From positions 1 through 47,939 of the forward strand of contig JACRJY010000125.1 in assembly GCA_016235585.1 (NCBI GenBank): a DNA stretch of 47,939 nt. The letters are read 5' to 3'. The stretch is from Verrucomicrobiota bacterium (lineage in GTDB: Bacteria > Verrucomicrobiota > Verrucomicrobiia > Limisphaerales > JACRJY01). The translations under genes were made by a program, and so were the position numbers. The notes below the pieces were generated by a model. It had not been told where the DNA came from. It was given only the letters and a program-made list of their open reading frames with translations, and searched no databases. Shown here piece after piece: positions 19,821-28,185 of the stretch; within the stretch, counting starts at the first letter, position 1; each line of letters starts with the position of its first letter.

Positions 19821-19918
19821 TTTTCGCGGGCGGCCCACGGCGGAATTGCGTTTCTGGAAAACCCCGGCCAGAGTGAAGGCATGGCCGCCGGAGCGGTGAA
19901 CGTGAATTGCCCCATCCC

Positions 19919-21610
19919 ATGCTGATCAACAAACTCGAAAACCTTGGCCGCGCCTTCCAGCACCTCCAGCGCTACCGCGACGTGGTGAAGGTCTTCCTGA
20001 AGTATGGCTACGACGACCTCGCGCACCACCTCCACCTGCCCAAGTCGCTCGGCCTGCACTGGAAGCGCGAGTCCGCCGAGCACGCGGCGATTCTGCAGAT
20101 GTCCCAGCCCGAACGCCTGCGCCGCGCGTGCGAGGAACTGGGGCCGACCTTCGTCAAGCTCGGCCAGATCCTCTCCACCCGCCCGAACCTGCTGCCGCCG
20201 GCCTTCACCGAGGAGCTGGCCAAGCTGCAGGATCAAGTCGCGCCCATTCCTTTCAGCGAAGTCCGAAAAGTCCTCGAAGCTGAACTCCAGTGCCCGCTCG
20301 AAGAAGTGTTCGCCAGCGTGGACGAGCAGCCGCTCGCGGCGGCGTCCATCGCCCAGGTGCATCGCGCCCGCCTTCGCAACGGCGCGGATGCCGTCGTCAA
20401 GGTGCAGCGGCCCGGCATCCGGCACATCGTCGAGGTGGACTTGGAAATCATGCGCCACCTCGCCGAACTGATGGAGAAGCATCTCGAAGGCTGGCGCGTG
20501 CACCGCCCGGCGGAGGTCGTCGCGGAAATCAGCCGCGTGCTGGAGAAGGAGCTCGATTTCACCGTCGAGGCCGCGCACATGGAACGGTTCGCGCGCCAGT
20601 TCGCGGGCGAGCCGATGGTCTGCGTGCCCAAGGTGTTTCACGACTTCACCACACGCCAGGTGCTGACGATGGAATACGTGGACGGCATCAAGGCCTCCTG
20701 CGTCGAGGAGCTGGACGCCGCGCAGCTTGACCGCCGCGAAGTTGCGCGCCGCATCGCCGACCTCGTGATCCGGCAGGTGTTCGTCCACGGTTTCTTCCAT
20801 GCCGATCCGCATCCGGGCAACATCCACATCCTGCCGGGACAGGTGATTTGCTTCCTCGACTTCGGGATGATGGGCTATTTGAACCAGCGCGGGCGCGAGG
20901 ATTTCGCCGACCTCGTGTGGGGCATCACGCGCCGCAACGAAATCGTCGTGGCCGCCGCGCTGCTCAAGCTCTCCGCCGCGCCGCCCGAATCAAATCCGCA
21001 GGGGCTGGAGGCCGACGTCGCGGAGTTCATGCACCAGCACTTCTACCGGCCCTTGAAGGAGCTGGAGTTCGGCAAACTCGTCACGCAGCTCGTGCAGCTT
21101 GCCGCGAAATACCATCTCCGCACGCCGCCGGATTTTTTCATCATGCTCAAGGCCGTCAGCGCGATGGAAGGGCTGGTGCGGCGGCTGCACCCGGACTACG
21201 ACGTCGTCGGGCACGCCGCGCCGTTTCTGAAGCAGGTGCGCCTGGGCCGCTTCAGCCCGAAGCGCCTCATGGAATCGTTCTTCGAGTTCGGCATGGACTT
21301 CACGGGGCTGGCGCGCGAACTGCCATCGGAGCTGCGCCGCATCCTCGCGCAATTCAAGAGCGGCGAGACCAAAGTCATCTTCAAACATGATGGGCTGGAG
21401 CCGTTGACGAGCTCCCTCGATCAAATCAGCAACCGCATTGCCTTTTCCGTCGTGCTCGCGGCGCTCATCATCGGCTCCTCGGTCATCGTCCACGCCGGCA
21501 TCCCGCCCAAGTGGCACGACGTGCCGATCATCGGCATCCTCGGCTTCGTCATCGCGGCGCTGATGGGCTTCCGCCTGCTCATCGCCATCATCAAGCACGG
21601 CAAAATGTGA
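19919..21610 (+). CDS. UbiB/ABC1-family protein kinase-like (AarF)
   Basis: Encodes 563 residues. All family motifs are present: KLGQILSTRPNLLP (the KxGQ motif), the alanine-rich loop PLAAASIAQVHRA, VVKVQRPGI (invariant Lys), HADPHPGNIHI and CFLDFGMMG (DFG). Two hydrophobic helices close the C-terminus (about 505-560). UbiB/ADCK proteins are ATPases that support ubiquinone or other prenyl-quinone synthesis and lipid transport at the membrane. The ATG at 19919 replaces a TTG four codons earlier. No other quinone genes are near. Confidence 0.9.
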   Translation: MLINKLENLGRAFQHLQRYRDVVKVFLKYGYDDLAHHLHLPKSLGLHWKRESAEHAAILQMSQPERLRRACEELGPTFVKLGQILSTRPNLLPPAFTEELAKLQDQVAPIPFSEVRKVLEAELQCPLEEVFASVDEQPLAAASIAQVHRARLRNGADAVVKVQRPGIRHIVEVDLEIMRHLAELMEKHLEGWRVHRPAEVVAEISRVLEKELDFTVEAAHMERFARQFAGEPMVCVPKVFHDFTTRQVLTMEYVDGIKASCVEELDAAQLDRREVARRIADLVIRQVFVHGFFHADPHPGNIHILPGQVICFLDFGMMGYLNQRGREDFADLVWGITRRNEIVVAAALLKLSAAPPESNPQGLEADVAEFMHQHFYRPLKELEFGKLVTQLVQLAAKYHLRTPPDFFIMLKAVSAMEGLVRRLHPDYDVVGHAAPFLKQVRLGRFSPKRLMESFFEFGMDFTGLARELPSELRRILAQFKSGETKVIFKHDGLEPLTSSLDQISNRIAFSVVLAALIIGSSVIVHAGIPPKWHDVPIIGILGFVIAALMGFRLLIAIIKHGKM

Positions 21611-21621
21611 CGACGCGCCGC

Positions 21622-21650
21622 TTGCTGGCGCGGCGGGAAGGGGCTAGAAG
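21622..21650 (+). promoter_or_regulatory. Candidate promoter of the DnaJ-like gene
   Basis: TTGCTG (21622-21627), a 17-nt spacer and TAGAAG (21645-21650), with the ATG 11 nt downstream at 21662. No Shine-Dalgarno fits between them, so a leaderless or near-leaderless mRNA is predicted. Confidence 0.4.
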
Positions 21651-21661
21651 TGGGCCGGGTT

Positions 21662-22702
21662 ATGGCTGTTGCGTTCAAAGATTATTACCAGATTCTCGGC
21701 GTGCCGCGCGGCGCGGGCGACGACGAGATCAAGCGCGCCTTCCGCAAGCTGGCCCGCCAATACCATCCCGACGTGGCCAAGAACAAGAAGGAGGCCGAGG
21801 AAAAGTTCAAGGAGATCAACGAAGCCAACGAGGTCTTGAGCGATCCGGCGAAGCGCAAACGCTACGACGAGCTTGGCGCGGACTGGAAGCCGGGCGCGGA
21901 GTTCCGCCCGCCGCCGGGCTGGGAGGGACAGCGCCGGACTCATCGCACCGCCACGCCGGGCGACGGCGGCGATTACGAGTTTCACTTCGGCGGCACGGGC
22001 TTCAGCGATTTCTTCGAGCAGGTCTTCGGCGGCGCGCGCGGCGCGCGCGGCGGTTTCCAGGGCTTTCCCGCCGGCGTGGACGAGGAGGAAGCCGGCGGGC
22101 GCGACGTGGAGGCCGACCTCATGGTCACGCTCGAGGAAGTGGCCCACGGCTCCATCCGCCCGATCACGCTGCAAAAAAACGTGGCGTGCGCCAAGTGCCG
22201 GGGAACGGGCATCGCGGGACGGCAGGCGTGCCCGGTGTGCGGCGGGCAAGGCCACACCATCAAGACCGAGACGCATCAGGTGAAAATCCCCGCCGGCGTG
22301 CGCGAGGGACAGAAGCTCCGGCTGGCCGGGCGCGGGGATCGCGGCGCGGGCGGCGGGACGGCGGGGGATTTGTATCTGCGCGTGCGGCTGGCGCGGCACC
22401 CGGACTTTCGGATCGAGGACGGCCAGCTCCAATACGACCTGAACCTCGCGCCGTGGGAGGCGGTGCTCGGCGCGACGCTCGCCGTGCCGACGCTCGGTGG
22501 TTCCGTGCAGATCAAGGTGCCGCCGGGCATCCACGGCGGCCACCGGCTGCGGCTGCGCGGCCACGGCCTGCCGCGCCACGGCGACGGGCGCGACGACCTC
22601 TACGTGGTGGTGCGCGTCCAGGTGCCGGACAAAGTCACCGAGAAGGAGCGCGCCCTGTGGGAACAACTCGCGCGCGAATCATCCTTTCACCCGCGCGATT
22701 AG
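21662..22702 (+). CDS. DnaJ/CbpA-like Hsp40 co-chaperone with a half zinc finger
   Basis: Encodes 346 residues. The N-terminal J domain (about 5-70) carries the HPD motif (YHPDVAKNKK) that stimulates DnaK ATPase. A glycine-rich linker (GGARGARGGFQGFPAG) follows. There are only two CxxCxG units, CAKCRGTG and CPVCGGQG, instead of the four of DnaJ and none of CbpA, enough for one zinc site. The two C-terminal substrate-binding beta domains are complete (IPAGVREGQKLRLAGRG, LTLGG-type VPTLGGSVQIKVPPG). The ATG at 21662 (MAVAFKDYYQ) was chosen over an upstream GTG. Its stop overlaps the stop of the convergent phosphoribosyltransferase by 4 nt. Confidence 0.88.
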   Translation: MAVAFKDYYQILGVPRGAGDDEIKRAFRKLARQYHPDVAKNKKEAEEKFKEINEANEVLSDPAKRKRYDELGADWKPGAEFRPPPGWEGQRRTHRTATPGDGGDYEFHFGGTGFSDFFEQVFGGARGARGGFQGFPAGVDEEEAGGRDVEADLMVTLEEVAHGSIRPITLQKNVACAKCRGTGIAGRQACPVCGGQGHTIKTETHQVKIPAGVREGQKLRLAGRGDRGAGGGTAGDLYLRVRLARHPDFRIEDGQLQYDLNLAPWEAVLGATLAVPTLGGSVQIKVPPGIHGGHRLRLRGHGLPRHGDGRDDLYVVVRVQVPDKVTEKERALWEQLARESSFHPRD

Positions 22703-23370
22703 ACCTCACCACGGTTTTCAGCCTGAATTTGTTCCGCTACGCGGAGGCATAGCCGCACTTCCTCATCCGTGGTCTGGGAGAAATCGTCATACCACTGGCC
22801 GACGCCGCTGAAATCCACCGGCGTGAGGACGGCGATGAATTCATCGGCCACGCGGCCCAGTTTCGCGGCGGTGTCCCGCGCCGCCACCGGCGTGGCGATG
22901 ACAATGCGCGCCGGTCGCTGCCGCCGCAGCGCCTCGACGGCGGCCAGCATCGTGGAACCGGTGGCGATGCCGTCATCAATCACGATCACCGTGCGGCCCG
23001 CCACGGACGGCGCGGGGCGGTTCCCCCGGTAGGCGCGCTCGCGGCGTTCGAGTTCCCGTTGCTCGCGGGCGGCGGCGGCGGCGATGGCGTGGTTGGGGAT
23101 GTTCAATGACTTCACAACTTCCTCGTTGAGCACCTGCACGCCGCCGGTGGCGATGGCCCCCATCGCCAGCTCCTCGTGGCCGGGCACGCCGAGCTTGCGC
23201 ACGAGGAAAACATCGAGCGGCGCGTGCAGCGCCCGCGCCACTTCGCGGCCGACCGGCACGCCGCCGCGCGGCAGGGCGAGGATGAGCACGTCCGGGCGGT
23301 GCGTGTAGCGGGCGAGTTTCTTCGCCAGCGCCCGTCCGGCTTCCACGCGGTTGCGAAAGGAGGAAGTCAT
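22699..23370 (-). CDS. Phosphoribosyltransferase-domain protein
   Basis: Encodes 223 residues. The PRPP-binding loop VIVIDDGIATGSTM is clear, and the N-terminus FRNRVEAGRALAKKL with ALPRGGVPVGREVA matches the predicted phosphoribosyltransferases often found beside dienelactone hydrolases or Usp genes. The natural substrate of that group is unknown. The ATG at 23370 has GGAAAA upstream and gives the family N-terminus; the longer frame translates spacer containing a 9-nt tandem repeat (GCCGAATCA twice, 23415-23432). It runs divergently from tmRNA. Confidence 0.8.
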   Translation of the reverse strand: MTSSFRNRVEAGRALAKKLARYTHRPDVLILALPRGGVPVGREVARALHAPLDVFLVRKLGVPGHEELAMGAIATGGVQVLNEEVVKSLNIPNHAIAAAAAREQRELERRERAYRGNRPAPSVAGRTVIVIDDGIATGSTMLAAVEALRRQRPARIVIATPVAARDTAAKLGRVADEFIAVLTPVDFSGVGQWYDDFSQTTDEEVRLCLRVAEQIQAENRGEV

Positions 23371-23484
23371 TTTTCCGATGTCCGCATTTGAAGCGCTGGG
23401 GAAACCGCCCGCAAGCCGAATCAGCCGAATCAGCCGCGGCTTGACGGCGGGGCCGGGGGCGGCGACAGTGCGCGCGTTATCGCT

Positions 23485-23835
23485 GGGGGCGCACTGGTTT
23501 CGACCTGAAAAATGCGCCAGAGGCGGCATGCCGAGGATGTCACGTTGGCCTCGTTAATCATCGTGGCAAAAATCAAAAGCTAACGAAGAGTTCGCTCTCG
23601 CGGCCTAAGGCCACGACGTTCACCGCTGGACACCTGCTACGGTGGAGGAACGCAACAGCAGGCATGGTTGACGGCGGAGACCGCGCGCCGGCAGCCGAGA
23701 AACTTCATGCGGACTAGGCAGTGCGATTCGAGTTTGGACGCCATCGCACAGCAGAAAACCTTCTCCAGACTAAGCATGTAGTCGCGGCTGGTTTGTTTAT
23801 CAGGCACGGGGGTTCAACTCCCCCCGCCTCCACCA
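23485..23835 (+). ncRNA. ssrA: Transfer-messenger RNA (tmRNA)
   Basis: The 5' end GGGGGCG (23485-23491) pairs with CGCCTCC (23825-23831) to make the tRNA-like acceptor stem, followed by A and CCA (23833-23835). The 5' segment GCACTGGTTTCGACCTG and the 3' T-arm GGGTTCAACTCCC are characteristic. The tag reading frame is at 23579-23608: GCT AAC GAA GAG TTC GCT CTC GCG GCC TAA, giving ANEEFALAA, a standard LAA-ending proteolysis tag. tmRNA with SmpB rescues stalled ribosomes and marks the nascent protein for ClpXP-type proteases. A TTGACG at 23441-23446 may be the -35 box. Confidence 0.95.
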
Positions 23836-23930
23836 TCTTGAATTTCGTTGCGAATCGTCCGACGTGTTCCGCACGGCAAGGACGGTTTCAGTCCGACAAC
23901 TCGCCCCGGCCTGCGAAGGCGAACTGACAG

Positions 23931-23959
23931 TTGCACTTTTTTCCCGTGCGCGGAAAAAT
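23931..23959 (+). promoter_or_regulatory. Candidate promoter of the TPR membrane protein
   Basis: TTGCAC (23931-23936), a 17-nt spacer and AAAAAT (23954-23959), with the ATG at 23967 7 nt later. An alternative ATG at 23958 lies inside the -10 box, which favours 23967. Confidence 0.4.
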
Positions 23960-23966
23960 GGCCCCG

Positions 23967-26294
23967 ATGAACATCAGCCGGAAATTATCGCCCGTCGTCT
24001 GGGTCAGCCTCGCCCTGGCGCTGCTGACCGTCGCGCTGTATTGGCCGGTCAGGAACCACGCCTTCATCAAGTTCGACGACCCGGACTATGTCTATGAGAA
24101 CGCGCACGTCACCAACGGCGTCTCCGTCGCCGGCCTCGTGTGGGCGGCCACCAAATCGCATTCGAGCAACTGGCATCCGCTGACGTGGGCGAGCCACATG
24201 GCGGACTGGCAGATGTTCGGCGGCACGGCGGGCGGCCATCACCTGGTCAACCTGCTGTTCCACACGCTCAACACGCTGCTGCTGCTCTTTGTCCTGCGGA
24301 AACTCACCGGCTCGCTGTGGCGCAGCGCGTTCGTGGCGGCGCTCTTCGCGTGGCATCCGCTGCACGTCGAGTCGGTCGCGTGGGTGAGCGAGCGCAAGGA
24401 TGTGTTGAGCGGCTGCTTCTGGCTGCTGACGATCTGGGCGTATGCGCGGTATGTGGAGCGGCCAAGGTTTGAGCGCTACGCGCTGACGCTGTTTTTCTTC
24501 GCGCTGGGGCTGATGAGCAAGCCGATGGTGGTGACGCTGCCGTGCGTGCTGCTGCTGCTGGACTGGTGGCCCCTGCGTCGCTGGAACTGGCCAGGCGCGC
24601 AGACGAGTGAATCGGAGCCGGCAGATTCAACCCGCGCCAAGTCCTTCGGCTTTCTGATGGTGGAGAAAATCCCCTTCTTCGCGCTCGCCTTGGTTTCCAG
24701 CGTCATCACGTTCTGGGCGCAGCGGGCCGGCGGCTCCGTGGCGGGCACGCTGGAGAATCCCATCTCCGGCCGCCTGATGAACGCCGTGACTTCCTACGCC
24801 GCGTATCTGCGGAAGATGCTCTGGCCCGGCGACCTCGCGCCGTTTTACCCGATGCCGTCGAAATGGCTGCTCTCCGACGTGGCGGCGGCGGCGATGGTGC
24901 TGGCGGCCATTTCTTTTATTGCCGCGCGCCTCGCGCGGCGGCAGCCGTTCTTCACCGTCGGCTGGCTGTGGTATCTCGGCACGCTGGTGCCGGTGATTGG
25001 ATTGATTCAAGTCGGCGATCAGGCGCTGGCGGACCGCTACACTTATCTCCCGCTCACGGGCATTTTCATTCTGCTGGCGTGGGGCGCGGGTGAAATCGTC
25101 GCGCGCCGCCCGGCCCAGAAGAAATTTGTGTTCACCGCCGCCGGCCTCGCACTGGCGGCGTGTTTCGTGGTGACCTCGGTGCAACTGCGTTACTGGCGGA
25201 ACACCAAGGAGCTGTTCACGCGCACGGTGGAGGTCACGCGCGGCAACTGGGTGGCGCTGAACTTCGTCGCGCAATCCCTCATGGACGAAGGCCGCGCCGA
25301 GGAGGCCATCCCCTATTACAAGCAGGCGGCGGAGGCCGAGCCGCGCGACTTCCCGACGTTCTCCAACCTCGGCAACGCGCTCGCCAAGCTGGGCCGTTTC
25401 CCCGAGGCGCTGGACGCCTTCCGCCACGCCACGCGTCTCAAACCGCAGGACGCCCCCACGCACAACTGGATCGGCGCCATCCTCGTGCAGGAGGGAAAAT
25501 TTGCCGCCGCCGAAGTCTATTTGCGCGAAGCCGTGCGGCTCGCGCCGAACGACGTGGACATGAACCACAACCTCGGCGTGACGCTGTTCCGGCAGGGAAA
25601 ATTTGGCGAGGCCATTCACTTTTTTCAAACCGTGCTCGCCGCCAGTCCACAGCACGTCGAGGCGAACGTGCATCTGGCCATCTGCCTGGCGCGGCAGAAC
25701 CGCGTGCGGGAGGCCCTGCCGCATTTCGAGACCGCGCTGCGGCTCGACCCCGGCCACCCCGGCGCGCTGACCGAGCTGGGCATGGCCTCGGCCGCGCGCG
25801 GCGACCACGCGGCGGCGGCGGATTTTTTCTCGCGGCTGGTGATCTCGCAGCCGCAGGATCCGCAGGCGCGCTACCAGCTCGCCGTGGCGCGGGTGGCGCA
25901 GCGTGACGCGGCGGCGGCCATCGCGGAGCTGCGCGCGGCCCTGAACTTGAAAACCAACTGGGCCGCTCCGCTGAACCTGCTGGCGTGGATTCTCGCCACG
26001 CACGAGGATGAAAAATTTCGCAGCGGAGTCGAGGCGGTGGGACTCGCCACCCGCGCCGTGCGCGCCGCCGGCCCGCAGCCCAATGCGCGCGTGCTCAACA
26101 CGCTGGCGGCGGCGCAGGCCGAGGCGGGCCAGTTCAGCCACGCCGCCGCCACCGCGCAGTCCGCCCTCGAACTCGTGAAGAAAAGCGGGCCGACCAACCA
26201 GCTTGCCGATTTGGAGCAGCGCTTGAAATTGTTTCAAGACGGCAAGCCGTATCGCGATCCTTCGCTCTCGCCGAAGAAGGAGGCCGGGAAATGA
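23967..26294 (+). CDS. Multi-pass membrane protein with C-terminal TPR repeats (TMTC / O-mannosyltransferase-like)
   Basis: Encodes 775 residues. The first about 420 residues contain about ten membrane helices with loops FDDPDYV and NWHPLTWASHM and the segment FAWHPLHVESVAWVSERKDVL, typical of TPR glycosyltransferase-like proteins related to eukaryotic TMTC O-mannosyltransferases (GT-C fold). From about 427 onward there are eight to ten TPR units (for example AIPYYKQAAEAEPRDFPTFSNLGNALAKLG). The active site would lie on the periplasmic side with TPRs recruiting substrate. Enzymatic activity is inferred only from family resemblance. The start at 23967 is supported by the promoter position; 23958 is possible. 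Confidence 0.78.
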   Translation: MNISRKLSPVVWVSLALALLTVALYWPVRNHAFIKFDDPDYVYENAHVTNGVSVAGLVWAATKSHSSNWHPLTWASHMADWQMFGGTAGGHHLVNLLFHTLNTLLLLFVLRKLTGSLWRSAFVAALFAWHPLHVESVAWVSERKDVLSGCFWLLTIWAYARYVERPRFERYALTLFFFALGLMSKPMVVTLPCVLLLLDWWPLRRWNWPGAQTSESEPADSTRAKSFGFLMVEKIPFFALALVSSVITFWAQRAGGSVAGTLENPISGRLMNAVTSYAAYLRKMLWPGDLAPFYPMPSKWLLSDVAAAAMVLAAISFIAARLARRQPFFTVGWLWYLGTLVPVIGLIQVGDQALADRYTYLPLTGIFILLAWGAGEIVARRPAQKKFVFTAAGLALAACFVVTSVQLRYWRNTKELFTRTVEVTRGNWVALNFVAQSLMDEGRAEEAIPYYKQAAEAEPRDFPTFSNLGNALAKLGRFPEALDAFRHATRLKPQDAPTHNWIGAILVQEGKFAAAEVYLREAVRLAPNDVDMNHNLGVTLFRQGKFGEAIHFFQTVLAASPQHVEANVHLAICLARQNRVREALPHFETALRLDPGHPGALTELGMASAARGDHAAAADFFSRLVISQPQDPQARYQLAVARVAQRDAAAAIAELRAALNLKTNWAAPLNLLAWILATHEDEKFRSGVEAVGLATRAVRAAGPQPNARVLNTLAAAQAEAGQFSHAAATAQSALELVKKSGPTNQLADLEQRLKLFQDGKPYRDPSLSPKKEAGK

Positions 26295-26299
26295 AAAAT

Positions 26300-26319
26300 C
26301 CGCAGACACGTGTCTGCGG
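26300..26319 (-). terminator. Rho-independent terminator of rpmI-rplT
   Basis: A perfect 20-bp palindrome, CCGCAGACACGTGTCTGCGG, is followed on the minus strand by ATTTTTC (26294-26299). It lies 38 nt beyond the rplT stop and just after the stop of the TPR gene on the other strand, so it may serve both. Confidence 0.8.
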
Positions 26320-26356
26320 ACTGTATTTTCAAGCTGTTGCCAGCCTGCGAAGCGTA

Positions 26357-26731
26357 TTACGCCTTGGCGCTTGCCTTGGTCTTGAGCGCGGCCTGCGCCA
26401 GCGTCACCAACTCGGCGAAGGCCGGGGCATCCGTGGCGGCGAGGTCGGCGATGACCTTGCGATCCAGCGCGACCTGCGCGGCCTTGAGGCCTTCCATGAA
26501 GCGGCTGTAGGTGATGCCGGCGGCGCGGGCCGCCGCGTTGATGCGAACCTGCCAGAGCGCGCGGAAGGTGCGCTTCTTGACCTTGCGGTCACGGTAGGCG
26601 TATTGGCGGCCGTGATCCACGGCGTCCGACGCATAGCGGTAAAGTTTCGAGCGCTTGAGGCGGAAGCCCTTGGCGGCTTGCAGCATCCGGTTGCGGCGCT
26701 TGCGGGAGGCGGGAGAGTTGGTGACGCGCAT
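26357..26731 (-). CDS. rplT: 50S ribosomal protein L20
   Basis: Encodes 124 residues, normal length. The sequence MRVTNSPASRKRRNRMLQAAKGFRLKRSKLY is the basic N-terminal extension that binds 23S rRNA, and KKRTFRALWQVRINAAAR and the following helical domain match L20. L20 is essential early in 50S assembly and in many bacteria represses its own operon. It follows rpmI by 39 bp, a gap that contains a heptad tandem repeat. infC, the usual first gene of this operon, is absent. Confidence 0.96.
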   Translation of the reverse strand: MRVTNSPASRKRRNRMLQAAKGFRLKRSKLYRYASDAVDHGRQYAYRDRKVKKRTFRALWQVRINAAARAAGITYSRFMEGLKAAQVALDRKVIADLAATDAPAFAELVTLAQAALKTKASAKA

Positions 26732-26734
26732 TTC

Positions 26735-26760
26735 GAGTCGGGAGTTGAGAGTTGAAAGTG
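26735..26760. repeat. Heptanucleotide tandem repeat (GAGTTGA)n
   Basis: Units GAGTCGG, GAGTTGA, GAGTTGA and a partial AAGTG lie in the 39-bp gap between rpmI and rplT, directly before the rplT start, where they may affect its translation. Confidence 0.65.
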
Positions 26761-26770
26761 GTGGGCCGGA

Positions 26771-26980
26771 TCAATGGCTGAAGGGCAGGTTTCGGATGAT
26801 GCGGCGCATGTCGGTCGGATCCAGGCCCGCCCGCTTGCCGAGGGAGCGGCGGCGCTTGGCGTTCTTGCCGGCGAGCAGATGGCGGCGGCCCGCGCGCGAG
26901 CGCAGAACCTTGCCGCGGGCGGTGACCTTGAACCGCTTGGCCACGGACTTGCGTGTTTTGATGCCTTTGGGACGTCGCAT
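26771..26980 (-). CDS. rpmI: 50S ribosomal protein L35
   Basis: Encodes 69 residues. MRRPKGIKTRKSVAKRFKVTARGKVLRSRAG and the basic GRRHLLAGKNAKRRRSL stretch are characteristic of L35. The ATG at 26980 gives the family N-terminus; an upstream extension is not conserved-looking. It is the first gene of a two-gene rpmI-rplT operon with its own strong promoter at 27009-27037. Confidence 0.95.
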   Translation of the reverse strand: MRRPKGIKTRKSVAKRFKVTARGKVLRSRAGRRHLLAGKNAKRRRSLGKRAGLDPTDMRRIIRNLPFSH

Positions 26981-27008
26981 AAGTGTTCTTTTGTCGAAAA
27001 GAGGCGCG

Positions 27009-27037
27009 AATATAGGAACCGCCCCGCCGGGAAGCAA
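27009..27037 (-). promoter_or_regulatory. Promoter of rpmI-rplT
   Basis: On the minus strand: TTGCTT (27037-27032), a 17-nt spacer and TATATT (27014-27009), the best -10 box in the window. About 28 nt separate the -10 box from the rpmI ATG, so this mRNA has a short leader, unlike the leaderless-type genes around it. Confidence 0.6.
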
Positions 27038-27053
27038 GGGATTATTTTGCCTT

Positions 27054-27434
27054 TCACCGGCCCTGACCCAGCCACAGCGCGAGCACCGGCACGAGCGTTC
27101 CCAAGATGAGCATCAACACCACCGCCCAAGGCTTGAGGCTGGTGCGGAACGCCAGCACCAGGCCGAGCAAAATCGCCGCCGCCGCCGCGAGGGACATCAC
27201 CACCACGAGAGCGCGGAACGCCCACGAGGTCGAGGGCTTCTCGATCTCGGTGTCCGTGGGATAGACCTGATCCACGTGGATGGAGCGGAACTTCTGCACC
27301 AGCGTCTGGGCGTCGGCGGGCGACTTGAGGCGGTTGGGGTTCACCGTCTGATACCAGCCGGTGAGAATGTAGAAGAGGAGCATCGGCGTGAAGAAGCAGC
27401 CGAGAAGCAGGTGCGCGCGGCGGAGGTTTTTCAT
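27054..27434 (-). CDS. Small PepSY-associated-like membrane protein
   Basis: Encodes 126 residues with three hydrophobic segments (about 8-27, 72-94 and 100-122). The start MKNLRRAHLLLGCFFTPMLLFYILTGWYQ resembles PepSY-associated transmembrane proteins (a helix with a His, then FTPMLLFYILTG). The function is unknown; relatives are linked to metal uptake or to modulation of envelope peptidases. It follows the LysM gene by 42 bp on the same strand and is probably co-transcribed with it. Confidence 0.6.
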   Translation of the reverse strand: MKNLRRAHLLLGCFFTPMLLFYILTGWYQTVNPNRLKSPADAQTLVQKFRSIHVDQVYPTDTEIEKPSTSWAFRALVVVMSLAAAAAILLGLVLAFRTSLKPWAVVLMLILGTLVPVLALWLGQGR

Positions 27435-27476
27435 GGGCGGGTGGAAGGCAAATGAACCGTTCGCGCGGCGGGCGAT

Positions 27477-28112
27477 TTACTTCGGCACCGGGAGGTTGAT
27501 CTTCTGGCCGATCTTCATCCGGTTGGGATTCAAGCCGGGATTGGCGTCAAGCACCTGCTGGGTGGTGATGGTCTTCCGGCCCTCTTTTTTCGCCGCCTCG
27601 TTGTAGGCCATGACGATGGCGGTGAGGCTGGTGTCGCCCTTCTGCACGGAGTATTCGATCACGGGGAGATCGCCGTCCACCTTGGGCGGCGGGCTGTTGG
27701 TGGCGGGCGCGGGCTTGGGCGGGCGGGGCCGGCTGACGGGCGGCGCAGAGAAAGTTTTTGCGAGCTTGGCGATTTCGGCGAGGATCAGTTCCTTGTCCGC
27801 CTCGCGGCGCTTGTCGAGTTCGGCGAGGCGCTCGGCCAGGCGGTTCAAATCCTCGGCGGTGGCGTGCTTGACCGTGGGCGTGGCGGCGGCTTCGCGCAGG
27901 CTTTTGATCTCCTCGGTGAGCCGGGCGATTTTTTTCTGCTGCGCGGCCTGCGCGGCGGCGAGGTCGGACACGGTCGCGCTCAAGATGCGCTGGCGCTCCT
28001 CGGCCTCCGCGCGTTCGGCGGCGGCGGCGGCGGGATTCGGCTGGGCCAGCGCCGCGCGGGTGCCGCCGGAAATCACCGCGAGCAGGACGGAGAAAATGAC
28101 GAGTCGTTTCAT
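27477..28112 (-). CDS. Secreted coiled-coil LysM-domain protein
   Basis: Encodes 211 residues. A signal peptide (MKRLVIFSVLLAVISGGTRAALA) is followed by an Ala/Glu/Arg-rich coiled coil (about 28-115), a proline-rich linker (PRPPKPAPATNSPPP) and a C-terminal LysM domain (about 150-211: IEYSVQKGDTSLTAIVMAYN, QVLDANPGLNPNRMKIGQKINLP). LysM binds peptidoglycan, so it is probably a cell-wall-attached protein resembling the periplasmic organiser CpoB/YbgF in layout but without TPRs. The ATG at 28112 lies 6 nt downstream of a -10 box, so the mRNA is probably leaderless. Confidence 0.8.
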   Translation of the reverse strand: MKRLVIFSVLLAVISGGTRAALAQPNPAAAAAERAEAEERQRILSATVSDLAAAQAAQQKKIARLTEEIKSLREAAATPTVKHATAEDLNRLAERLAELDKRREADKELILAEIAKLAKTFSAPPVSRPRPPKPAPATNSPPPKVDGDLPVIEYSVQKGDTSLTAIVMAYNEAAKKEGRKTITTQQVLDANPGLNPNRMKIGQKINLPVPK

Positions 28113-28118
28113 GGCGCG

Positions 28119-28147
28119 AAAATAGGAGCGCGCCACGGCGGCGGCAA
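28119..28147 (-). promoter_or_regulatory. Promoter of the LysM gene, -10 six bases before the ATG
   Basis: On the minus strand: TTGCCG, a 17-nt spacer and TATTTT, followed by CGCGCC and the ATG. The same CGCGCC discriminator precedes the M1 peptidase ATG. Confidence 0.5.
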
Positions 28148-28185
28148 GTTTCAAAGTGCCGCGCGGCGGCGGTCGCAGGCCGGCG

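Noticed and set aside
23800-23835. A tRNA gene suggested by the T-arm sequence and CCA end
   Set aside because: This is the 3' part of tmRNA; its acceptor partner lies about 340 nt upstream at 23485.
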